Part shown: positions 36,492 to 46,611 of the stretch, piece after piece | Numbering within the stretch: position 1 is the stretch's first letter | Layout: every line of letters begins with the position of its first letter | Assembly (NCBI GenBank): GCA_965644295.1 | Contig: CBFFRP010000023.1 | Location: forward strand, 25,064-89,063 | Length of the DNA: 64,000 nucleotides | Source of the DNA: Paraphysomonas bandaiensis | Taxonomy: Eukaryota; Chrysophyceae | Direction: 5' to 3' | The notes under the pieces: generated by a model | Told to the model about the DNA's origin: nothing | What the model saw: only the letters and a program-made list of their open reading frames with translations | Databases searched by the model: none | Made by a program: the position numbers and the translations under genes

Positions 36492-37360
36492 TAAAGTTTT
36501 AGTTGTGATTGTGCACGTCTTGGACAACTTCGAGTCACCAAGTAGGACATGGTTATTGGAGTACAGTGGTTTATACTGCCTAGTGGAATATGTGTGACTA
36601 TTTAAGCCTTTGTAGTCTTTATTTAATATATATGTTGATATGCTATGATGAAAAAACTGATTCAACCTGCTGTATCAGTGTTTAAGATATGCACATGTTT
36701 CGCGTCATCTTTCTATGGCATACCAGTTTTTTTTTTGCGAAGTACATTTCGCTTACACACTTGTGTACTATAAGAATATTATTTCAAAATATTTATTCTC
36801 TGCCTTTGTTTTAAGCTTCCGCTTATGATATTAAGTTTTCAACTGCGTCTGTACTATAAGAATATTATTTCAAAATTTTTTTCTCTGCCTTTGTTTTAAG
36901 CTTCCGCTTATGATATTAAGTTTTCAACTGCGTCACTACTCGTTGAAAACGATATGACTTATGACACTTGGGCTGAAAGATGAAGACATTAAAGGTAACG
37001 ACCTTATCAGATAAACTTACTGGTCGTTGCATGTGATGACCTTACTTTGTTATGGACTACAAGCTACATTTTGAAATCTCTATGTGGGTGAGTGAACGTC
37101 GAGTTTTACTAAGTACTAAGTACTACATACGTACATACATACATACTATCTGCTATCTGTGCCATCAGAGATATTCTCCTGTATCCTGCAAAGGCTATAT
37201 TCGTTTCGAGTGACTGAACCCTAAAAAGACGGTCATCAAACATCACTACCAGCAGTGCTATATTATATATAATCAGATCACTATCACGCAGTATTATAGC
37301 TATGACAATTCGAGTGCATTACTCAATGCTATATTATATGAAATATATAGATTCAGATCA
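36492..37360. other. Intergenic with two tandem duplications
   Basis: The 3' flanks of two convergent genes. A roughly 84-bp unit starting GTACTATAAGAATATTATTT is tandemly duplicated at about 36766-36934. A second unit of about 70 bp (core AGATCACTATCRCGCAGTAT) is duplicated at about 37255-37395 and its second copy supplies the last codons of the RCHY1-like gene. A short ATAC block lies at 37129-37147. Confidence 0.75.
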
Positions 37361-38254
37361 CTATCGCGCAGTATTATAGCTATGACAATTTGAGCACTCT
37401 ATTCCTAGAAAGTGGAAAGTTCCATCCCCTTTGTGTCCACAATCGTAACATATATATTGCACAGGTATAACCTGCTCCATGGGCTGTGCAGCGATGCTCC
37501 GTCTGATATCTTCCCATACATGCTCCATATCTGCCATGCTGCGCCGACATGACGGACATCGATATTCTCCTGCCCGGAGAGATTTGTTAAAACAAGGTGT
37601 ATGGACGATATGGCGACAAGGAAGAGGTGTAGATGTACTTTGCGCAGTGTGGATCTTTTCGTGACAAATTGGGCAGTCCTCCTCATCCATTGGCCGAAAT
37701 ACACACACGTGGTGCGAGCGCGATGACAACATAAAACATCCATTGCACGTAGAACAGTGAAAGTGCTCATCTCCTTTCCCGACTCGACAAAGCCCACAGT
37801 CATTGCAATGGAATATTTCTTTCACTGTCCATATATTACATATCGCACAGAAACTGTTGCTGAACTCAACCTTGCACTGAATGCACGACCGAGCAGGTTC
37901 CTGATGCACGCCGCAATCATCACAAACAATTTCAGTTATTTTAGGAGCAGCACAGGAAGTGCTTCTCTCCTTGTGACACCTGTGGCACTGGTCTCTGCGC
38001 TGACAACAGTCGAAGTAAAACTTAGAGCACTTTTTTTCATAATGCGGGCACTGATAGTCGCACTCTTTCTCTTGGGAGTCACCACTGGTACTAGAATCTA
38101 CCGTATTCCCTGATAGTATTCTCTGAATGAGCTTCTGTTTCTCTTCAGGTGTTTTGGACGAATCGCGCATTATAGCACGGATTAATATACTCTTGTCCTG
38201 ACCAGCTGCGCACTCTGATTCATTCAGAGGATCGCTGTTTCCAAAGAAATCCAT
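37361..38254 (-). CDS. RCHY1: CHY/CTCHY/RING E3 ubiquitin ligase (RCHY1/PIRH2 type)
   Basis: Single exon, 297 aa. RCHY1/PIRH2 proteins are RING-type E3 ubiquitin ligases. Zinc modules follow the family order: CHY finger from CPHYEKKC through CCQRRDQCHRCHKE, CDDCGVHQ and CIQCKVEF..CAICNIW; CTCHY segment FHCNDCGLCRVGKGDEHFHC and CNGCFM..HHVC; RING-H2 CPICHEKIHTAQ, PCRHIVHTPCF and CPSCRRSM; and a C-terminal zinc ribbon YICYDCGHKGDG and GIECSNCHSY. The helix MEHVWEDIRRSIAAQPM between RING and ribbon is also characteristic. The N-terminal 60 residues are non-conserved. The final codons fall in a tandemly duplicated segment, so the exact C-terminus may have been reshaped. It diverges from the S51 peptidase gene (366 bp). 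Confidence 0.95.
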   Translation of the reverse strand: MDFFGNSDPLNESECAAGQDKSILIRAIMRDSSKTPEEKQKLIQRILSGNTVDSSTSGDSQEKECDYQCPHYEKKCSKFYFDCCQRRDQCHRCHKERSTSCAAPKITEIVCDDCGVHQEPARSCIQCKVEFSNSFCAICNIWTVKEIFHCNDCGLCRVGKGDEHFHCSTCNGCFMLSSRSHHVCVFRPMDEEDCPICHEKIHTAQSTSTPLPCRHIVHTPCFNKSLRAGEYRCPSCRRSMADMEHVWEDIRRSIAAQPMEQVIPVQYICYDCGHKGDGTFHFLGIECSNCHSYNTAR

Positions 38255-38620
38255 AGTACGTTACAAAAGAAATCTAAACTACTTCGTTTGTTAAGGTGCT
38301 TACAATGACACATACACAGTACACTACGCTGCCCTGCCTCCAGCAGTACTGATACAATGTACACGGTATATCAGCCACTCGTGTACACTAAAATGTTCGA
38401 TTTTATATTATTATGACTGATTTTTATGAGAATATAAGTTCTAAATATCTGATTTTCAGAGTGTAAAGTTCTACTTTTGCAACCAAATGTATGGTGAATT
38501 CCGCCATAAACATACTGCCTATAGGCAGGAAGTGTGGAGTAGATACATGCATGATACGCACAGTGCGTGTAGATCTACCTCGTCACTACCAGTACATAGT
38601 TATATCAAGTACTGAGAGCA

Positions 38621-39677
38621 ATGAAAGGGTGTTTTGTCGGCTCAGGTTCAGAGGGTTTACAACAACCTGAAGTGTGTTCGACACTGATTGATTTGACCGG
38701 AAAGGACCCGAAGGATGTGGTGGTGCTGTATATAGGCACAGCTACATACGATCTCACTGGACCCAAGAAAAACCAAACAGTTCGATTCATAGAAGGTTAG
38801 AGGATAGTTTATATGACATGAATAATATGATCGGTTTACTTGACAGCTGGCTGTACTGTGGTGGAGATAAAGTGTGCGCATAAGGGAGACACCACCTCAT
38901 ATGCTGACATGGAAAACAACTGCCGAATGGCAGATATCATTATTGTATCCGGAGGGAATACTCTATATGCAATTGACAAGTGGCACTCTGTTGGATTGGC
39001 TCCATTATTAGTGTCTGCAGCTAAACGTGGGGCGGTTTTATCTGGAGGTAGCGCAGGTGCTATCTGCTGGTTTGATGCTGGACACAGCGACTCTGGTGAC
39101 CCCGACACTTATAAAGATGCCATGATGAGGGAGGCTGCTGGTGCAGTTGAGGGGACTGATGAATCCAGTGATGCCCCCGCAGATGGGGCCAATGTCAAGT
39201 CCTGGGTTTATATGAGGGTTCCTTGTCTTGGTCTATTTCCTGGACTTGTCTGTCCTCATGCTGACAAGGTATGTAGTAGCAAAGCTCAGTTCTTCATAGT
39301 TGCACATATTCTTTATAACATATGCATAGGTGCAATCTAATGGCGTACTGAGAGCGACTGATTTCGATGAGATGATGCTTCGACACCCAGGGGAGAGAGG
39401 TCTGTGTATCGACCACTTTGCTGCGCTGGTGGTGGAGGGTGAGGACTATCGCGTGCTTTCTCTCCCAGGACGACCGGGATCCGTGCTACCCGATGAGTCG
39501 TTTTCATCTTCTCGAGAAGGCGTACCTGGAATGTGGAGGAAGGATGTTGTGGATGGTTGTGTAGTTACCACACTTGTACCGTGGACTGGGAAGTTATGTG
39601 ACCTTCTCAAACCAGCTCAGAGTATTACTGAAGATTCTCGTTTGGAAGAATGTCGGGCTGCGAACCCTATTGATTAA
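38621..39677 (+). CDS. Peptidase family S51-like protein (cyanophycinase/aspartyl dipeptidase type)
   Basis: Exons 38621-38795, 38847-39268 and 39330-39677 give 314 aa. Family S51 includes alpha-aspartyl dipeptidases and cyanophycinases, with a Ser nucleophile in a strand-turn-helix. The N-terminal Rossmann-like start is MKGCFVGSGSEG and VVLYIGTATYD. The signature is IIIVSGGNTLYAIDKW, then AVLSGGSAGAICWF with the nucleophile Ser at about residue 127 in GGSAGA. A later GLFPGLVCPHADKVQSNGVL and GLCIDHFAALVVEG match the family's PH and D/H motifs, and LPGRPGSVLP follows. The insert at about residues 155-185 is acidic and variable. Substrate cannot be settled by sequence. The gene shares a divergent promoter with the RCHY1-like gene. 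Confidence 0.92.
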
Positions 39678-40838
39678 TTAACCATTTAAATCTTAAACAA
39701 GATGAAATTTAATATGGCACACGATGTATAACACGACTAAGTTTTACTTTCTACATACAAACTGTAAAAAAGGAAAAGTAATCTATAGCCCTGGTAGATA
39801 CGTAGATACCAAAACCTCAAGGGCATCTGGGGTATTCGGCATCTGTATTAAGGACAGAGAGCGAAAGTGGTTGCATCTTGGTGCTTGCGGTGACGCACAA
39901 GCAGCTTTCGTAGCGCAAAATAGATATAAGATTTAAGAACTAGTTAGTTAAATTGTTTTGCTACACATTAGTTCTGACTGTTACAAGCCTACTGCTAATA
40001 ATCAGACATTCACTACTTCCCTTTTTTGAGCTTGAGCTTATCGTTTCAGCTTCTTGCTGAACCTTGCATGTAAACTAACTGTTATTCGGGCTATATCTAA
40101 CGGATTCTCTTCAAGGGTATCTTTATCTATCCCACTACAAGAATCATGAACACAGCTGCATTCGTACCCTGCCTTTTTAGAACCCTACTATACTACAGTG
40201 CGTATATATGTGTACTGTGTATATGATATACTGGTGTATTATAGCAATACTACAGCTGTGCCCAGTGGTCCGAAGATGGACTAACACATAAGAGCGTTAA
40301 TGCTATATGTTAATAATGCATATCAGGGATAGCGAACAATATATTGCAATATATTGTTCCCTATCCCTAATGCATATATTAATGAATAATGAAATGTAAA
40401 GAAAATATATTTTGGGTTAAATAATTGGTATATACCCTCTGTATCAGTATCATATATCATACACCAGAAGTTATCTCGGTGTAAGATCGGTACTTCTTAT
40501 ATGCCACATACCGCAGAGTGACTGCTGTGTAAGTGTTCTGGATGGAGAGTACATGTAATGCTCTTAGGGTGTAGTGCGCAGTTAACCAATACTGGCCAAC
40601 GGTGGTGCCCCATTCAGAACTATACTTCCAGCAACTCGTCAGGTGTTGTGGATAAACAAGATCATACGTAACCTTAAGATATTGAATACACAATGCAATA
40701 GTTATTATACAAATATGCATTCTTATTAATATCTCAAGCCTTCTCATAAACCAATGCATTATTACAGTAATAATATTATATATATAACAAATCCATGCAT
40801 TAATGAAGTAAAAAAAATATCATATATCTACAGCGTAT
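39678..40838. other. Intergenic with repeat copies
   Basis: No gene is supported. A copy of the dispersed family lies at about 39800-40010 and a short, nearly perfect palindrome of the AACAATATATTG family at 40321-40372. The rest is AT-rich. Confidence 0.6.
39800..40010 (+). repeat. Dispersed repeat family, copy E (core intact)
   Basis: Contains the block AAAACCTCAAGGGCATCTGG, GGGGTATTCGGC, the full structured core at 39862-39910 and the end block CTGCTAATAATCAGACATTC. The core's outer stem is perfectly paired here (CGAAAG at 39862-39867 with CTTTCG at 39905-39910). Confidence 0.8.
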
Positions 40839-41531
40839 TCAAGTAGGAGTTAGGTTATCAACAGCTCGTGAGTAAGGGTAATCCTCACTCTTTACTTTCT
40901 TTCGAATGAAGTCGTGATTTGTTGCCACATTATCCTTAATCAGATGATTCCTTCGTTTCTTGGTCGGCGGACAACTTAAGTTTGCGGTAGCACACTCATC
41001 ATTCTTCACTTTATCACGTAAACGCAATATATTTGTCACAGTCGTGTTACTTCTATTCCCCAAAAGCAGGAGTTTCTATAGTGGTATAGGGAAAATACGT
41101 TATAGTTGGGTTGTAGACCTAATTCTCTTGTGGTTCGGAAATCACCACTATCATATGGAAAATCCTGTAGAATAAAATCCCCCATTTTTTACAATCCTTA
41201 CAACCCCACTGGAAATAGCATACAGGAATACAGTATTTCCTCATCTGTGGACAGCTGTACTCTAATAAGTATACCGTGATGTATTCTAGAAATGGTGGAT
41301 TTCTCGCCACATCTCTTGCATAATACAGTAGGAATTACCAGCACTGGTCACATGAAAAATTGGTATCTGAATACAACAGTTCTGGAAATTTAACGGATTA
41401 CAGCCCCCGTATATTTTACTCTGCAGGAGTTCTGCACTACGTGTTAACGGACAATTATCCGTGTATACCGTGTTGTCTTTTTGACAGTTTGGTGTGGTCA
41501 TGGAGATCATGATGGCATGTACAGGCAGCAA
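40839..41531 (-). CDS. Possible multi-exon gene with Cys-rich segments, unknown
   Basis: Several minus-strand open pieces can be joined by small GT-AG introns of about 37-46 nt. One piece starts MLPVHAIM at 41531. A SAELLQ exon can be joined to KLLYSDTNFSCDQCW. A VDFPYDSGDFRTTREL piece can be joined to LLLLGNRSNTTVTNILRL. The last piece carries a nuclear-localisation-like PPTKKRRNHL and ends ..AVDNLTPT at 40839. Cysteine pairs (CDQC, CKRC or CKDC depending on the joins) suggest a small zinc-binding protein. The order of joins in the middle is not resolved, and I recognise no family. It would diverge from the PPP4R1-like gene with a gap of roughly 130 bp. Confidence 0.35.
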
Positions 41532-41663
41532 TAGTCATGATATAGCCATGAACCCCATCTGACTCAGCGACAAGATGCACCACGCACCTATGGGGTTATT
41601 CTAGTGACTGTTTGGAAGTGGTAATGAATACAGCAAGCCTACTACAGTGATATCTCCGTACAT

Positions 41664-44600
41664 ATGTCTCAGTTCCTGCAGTATTACAAGTGCGTTATCT
41701 TATATGGCATCGTGATGTGTGTTCTCTCATACGATCGTGTGTGTTCAGATCATTTCAAGGAGGCAAGAACAATAATGCAGCTCCTACATTTGAGGACTTG
41801 TCGATTGATGATAATTTATCGGAGCTGGAGCGCACTGTGCGGTACTGCAAGAGCACTATCGCCCTACAGAGGTACCTCTCTTGCTAATATATGAACACTA
41901 CACTCACATGTTTCTCTCTAGATTAGTTCATGTAAAGTTATTGGCTGATGTTAGCAAAACTGTTGGGTAAGATATATGTAATTCATTCGGCTCGATCTCA
42001 GTGAGAGATAATACAGGGTTGAGAGCACTTGTGAAAATATTTTACCCGTGCTCGAGGCCATTTCGGTAGACTTTGAACCTGCAATTCGTTGTCACTTGTG
42101 CGATCAAATTGCAATGATTGCAAAGGTACACAACATTTCATTTGTTGATCTACAATACAATCGGGCACGGTGTTTGTGCCCAATCGACTGTGTATTCTGC
42201 AATATGATGTACCTATATATTAAAAGTTGCTACATATATGGCAAAAAAGTTTTTATTGTAATAATATTAATTTTGTAGTACTGTGTTGAGGACGGTGGAG
42301 ACAAAGGGTACCAGATGGTATTGGATGCCATCCTTCCCATACTGGCACGTCTTCTTGAGGACGACAAAGTTGATGTAAGTATTTATATGGTAATAACGGT
42401 TGTCTTCACTTGCGTGTTCATCTGAATGCTCACATGACGTATGGCAACCCTGTTGCATGTTATCGGCTATTATATATGTCCTGCTGGCGTCTCGTATTGA
42501 CGTATCACAATGTAGGTTCGACACGCTGCGAGTGCTGCACTGGTCACTGTAGCGCAATACATTCAACCTCCAGATCTAGGCCAGCATATATTGACCATCA
42601 TACTGGTAAAGCCCGACTAACAGTTGTCTGTTGTTTGGTGTTATAGTCTTGTGCATTTGTCTTGGTATATTTGATATAAGTCCCGTGTGGGTCTCTTTGC
42701 TTATTCTTTATATTCAGCAACTTGCTCATGAGGATGATAACGAAGAAATGCGTATGACTGCATCTGAACTCCTTAACTTGCTTGCGGAGCACCTTGGTTT
42801 CGATCTCTGCAAACAATTCGTTATTCCGGAAGTGGTATCCCTCGCCGAGGACCCTGTGTTTCGTGTACGTAAGTCCACCGCGTTAAACTTACACAACGTC
42901 TGCAAGGTTGGTGGTGAGTATGAGCTCTTCGAGCGACTGATGCCAGCTTTTGTTCGCCTATCGAAAGACGATATGTATCGCGTTCGACGGGCTTGTGCGG
43001 AGAGTTTATGCGAAATATCGAAACATGTCAGTGATGATATTCGTGCTGGAGTCCTTGTGGAGATTTTTCTTCGTCTCGCACAAGACCCCTCAAAATTAGT
43101 GAAACAAAGTGTCCTGCAGCAGTCCGGGATGTTTATAACTACCCTCCCTCCTCGGGTGATCAACAGTGTCATTCTCGACCACTACTGCAACATGGTCAAC
43201 TCGCCAACTGGCGACATGGTAGTGGATGCAGAGCTACGTCAGTCGTGTGCATACAGTTTTCCTGGTGTGCTGCAGACGGTGGGCGCCGAACGCTGGCCTG
43301 AACTCAGACAGGTATTAGTAGTAATGCGCGTATATGCAATTCCACTGAGCGTTTGGACGTAGGTATATCATGCATTAGTCCAGTCCTCCGACACAAACGT
43401 TAAGCAAACTTTAGCACTTTCATTACATGAAGTTGCTAGAATTATTGGTACAAAGTTAGCCGAAGAAGAGTTGGTTGCTGTATTCGAGGAGATGATACAG
43501 GTACAGTGCCCATACTTGACGTTTTTCATGCGATATACGCCATCTCTGTATTGTCCGCGCTGACACTCTATTTGTGGATGAATACCTCATGGTTATTGTT
43601 GTCATTCAGCCGGAGCAGCCATATCTTTCTTCCTCTATATGGTCAAGGGGTAGTGCTCAGGCGTCTTTTCTTGTTGCTTGCGCATCAGATTCTGAAGCAA
43701 GTGGTTCGAAAGGGTTTTCTCTTAAGGTCTTGTCATTTGTCTAGTCGCTATTTTCTCACTGTTACATCAGCAGTTGGGAAATATTTTATCATTGATATTT
43801 TAGATCTGTATTTATTGGCAGTGATGCGTAAAATTACATCTTCAATGGTGCGGAATTCATACATTTTGCTAACGGTTTTTTGTATTGCTGTAGGATATCG
43901 AGGTCGTTCGAATGGGAGTAATTAAGTACCTCGCACATTTTCTACGACTCTTATCCATGCCGTGTCGAGTCTCCTACCTTCCGCTGCTAGATGACATTCT
44001 GCAATCATCATCTCCTTTTAACTGGCGTCTTCGGAAGGCACTTGCGAAGCAGCTCCCGGAACTTGTGACACTCCCTCCGCCCCAGAATGTCTTTAGCACT
44101 TTGTTTCCCCTTGCGATGACGTTACTTCAAGACCCGGTGGCGCAAGTGCGCCTTGAGTCGTACAAGGGTGTTGCTAGGATGATAGCGGTCATTCAGCCCG
44201 GATATGTTCCGTCCTATTTTGAAGAACAGGAAGACGGTACATTTGCTTCCCCTTTAGCTGTAACGGAAGAGGAGGGCACCCAGTATCTCACAGGTGTTTC
44301 TCGAGCCATTAATGCTCTGGTGTATGGGGAAACTTATCAGCAAAGGCAGACATGGGCTGAGCTTTCTACAGAGCTTGTGAAAACACTCCCGGAAAAAGTG
44401 TTCGAGAAGTATTTCTTATCTGGTGTATTCCAGCTTGCCAGTGACCCTGTGTTGAACGTCCGTGTTAGCGTCGCTGAAATGCTCTCTGGATGGGAACCCA
44501 CGCACCCTGCACCATGGGAAGATGATGCGTCCCCATGGAAATGGCTTTTGGATAGACCGGATATTCGCCATTGTATTCAACGCCTTTCTCGTGATGACAA

Positions 44601-45312
44601 CGATGTGTACATTGCAATGAGAAAATTAAAACCGTACTTTCCAGAAATAGAATTCGAAAGTATATCTTGTCGAGGATTAAAGCAGGCTCCTTGGGGGGAG
44701 TTACCTGTTGGAAATAGTAGTAGCGAGGCAGCTGATATGGACCAACCTACATCTTTTGTTCTCATGCCCAGTGCAGCTACGAATGGCGGATCACCTTCGT
44801 CACAGCCTTCACCGAGAACTGGAGATGATGACAAGTGTGAAAACGAGGATGATGTAGATACATTACCTGCTGGTCAGAACACAGAGACATTTGTCCGCCA
44901 AGTGAAGGTTGCCCGCCGCTGCACCCCGTCCCCTACGAAAGATGTGCTGAATCCGGAGGACATTTTACCAGCTTCAGAATTGCCACCCTCCATGCAGAGT
45001 AATGATAATAATGGTGAGCCTACTTTTTTTGATAGCGTGAGGACTCCAGGTGACAGCGCCTATGATGCAGATGTAGACCTGGAGCCTGAGAGTTTGTCAT
45101 CCCCTTGTCATGATATAGCATTGCCAGGGGACCAACAGAAATCAACTGACTTACCATCGGACCACGTAAACTCCAGTATGAATAATGTCTCGACAAATCA
45201 CTGCGATTCCCATGTACATGATGAATCGCCAGATATGGGTGGCAAGCTTTCAAATTACGATAAATATGAAACAGCCAGAGCTATTTCGGAAAACGTAGAG
45301 GATAGCTATTAA
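41664..45312 (+). CDS. PPP4R1: PPP4R1-like protein phosphatase 4 regulatory subunit (HEAT repeats)
   Basis: Exons read 41664-41689, 41749-41871, 41922-41966, 42017-42125, 42279-42374, 42516-42605, 42718-43311, 43363-43500 and 43894-45312, about 879 aa. PPP4R1 binds the PP4 catalytic subunit and targets it in signalling. HEAT repeats run through most of the N-terminal 600 residues: VLEAISVDFEPAIRCHLCDQ, VRHAASAALVTVAQYI, EMRMTASELLNLLAEHLG, VFRVRKSTALNLHNVCKVGG, MYRVRRACAESLCEISKHVS and VVRMGVIKYLAHFLRLLS, followed by WRLRKALAKQLPELVTLPPP. The C-terminal 250 residues are acidic and Ser/Pro-rich. The first exon is tiny (MSQFLQYY plus two bases) and is the only reading that reaches an ATG without a stop. 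Most introns are 50-60 nt, but the last (43501-43893) is 393 nt and contains an open frame (see findings). Confidence 0.9.
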
Positions 45313-46206
45313 TATCTAATTTACTGATTGTTAAGTCTGAGAATGGAAATATGCGTTAATGGTATAAAACACAAGTATTTCGATACAATATCACATCTCG
45401 TTTTACCGCTCGTTAGGAAGGTAATGTATCATAATTGAAGTGATATAAAGAATCAGTTTTATTTATTTATTCGCTAATTATCTATCCGTCCTATTGGGGG
45501 TAAGGTGTTGAGGCAGAATATCGGATAACTAAAATTCAAATTTATTTATCCTTTATTTCTTATTCGTGTGGTTCCACAACATCAACCACTTCATTTCTCT
45601 CATTTAAATACAGTCATGTTTGGTATGTACCAGGGATAGGGAACAATATATTGTACTAAAATTTATTGTAAAATATATTGATTGGAGGACTGGTCAAATA
45701 TTCCATCAATATTGTTTCTGTTAAAGTAGCTGACAATAGTATTGCAATCATTATAATGATAGTTGACAAGATCTGATAGAGACGCTGTTAGAATATATCT
45801 CCGTTCAGGCAGTGATTATTGCAAGTTGGCTATGCTCAATAATTCTTCAATCAACTCAAAATATTAAGAAATATCTAGTACAGGTGCACGAGTCATGTAG
45901 TATATACTTTCCATACATGTGAACGCCTGTTCAGCGCAGCAAAACTGATTATATCAGTGTTGCGCATCCTACTGCACTTAATATATATCAGGGTATGGTA
46001 ACCATTAATGAGCCATTAATGGTAGTCCAGTTCCCGGCAAATATAATGGCCGTTAATGGCCATTATTACCTACAAACTGAAAGTAGATAATACCGCTCAT
46101 AAGAGATAGTGTGGTGTTCCTTTAATTACTAATTCTTAATTAAATAGCACACTAGGAATTGTAACTACTTCTCGCTATCTACTGGCACATAAGGATCTCT
46201 TTTCAG
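45313..46206. other. Intergenic with palindromic-element copy
   Basis: No gene is supported. A copy of the AGGGATAGGGAACAATATAT family lies at about 45631-45760, sharing an internal TATTGATTGG..TCCATCAATA block with the copy at 31125. Near 46015-46065 is an ATGGCCATTAATGG-like palindromic motif, of unknown meaning. Confidence 0.6.
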
Positions 46207-46290
46207 CAGGGCTGCGTATCAATTAATTGTCAATTATTGAAATTGCAATTGTTGAAATTGGGACATCGATTCATAATTGCAATTATAATT

Positions 46291-46611
46291 TGTTGGAATA
46301 CGTATGGTTCTCTAAGATAGTACTGTAGAATACGTTAAATACAATGTGAAAAAACAGTAATACGTAGTCAATAGTCAAAGGTGCTATATAGCTATAACTG
46401 TGAAACTGAAGTATTATATCATGACGATTCAAGATACGGAAGTTGAGCAGTGGTTGACATGAACGAAATAATTTATCATGTTGTTGACATGTGTTACATG
46501 ACAACACATACAATTGTGTATACAATCATAATAAAGTAATCTATCTAGTTTGACTAACTTAAACTTCTCTTACAACGATCTTAATCATCTGAAAATGGTC
46601 ATTAGTCAATA
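46291..46611 (+). repeat. Copia 5' LTR (321 bp)
   Basis: Start TGTTGGAATACG, end AGTCAATA followed by the primer-binding-like site at 46612. The end is not the usual CA dinucleotide, but both LTR copies and the TAATT target duplication fix it. The gag ATG at 46594 lies within the last 20 bp. Confidence 0.93.

Noticed and set aside
39724-39936. 70-codon frame near the S51 peptidase
   Set aside because: It overlaps repeat copy E and is not conserved in frame with the other copies.
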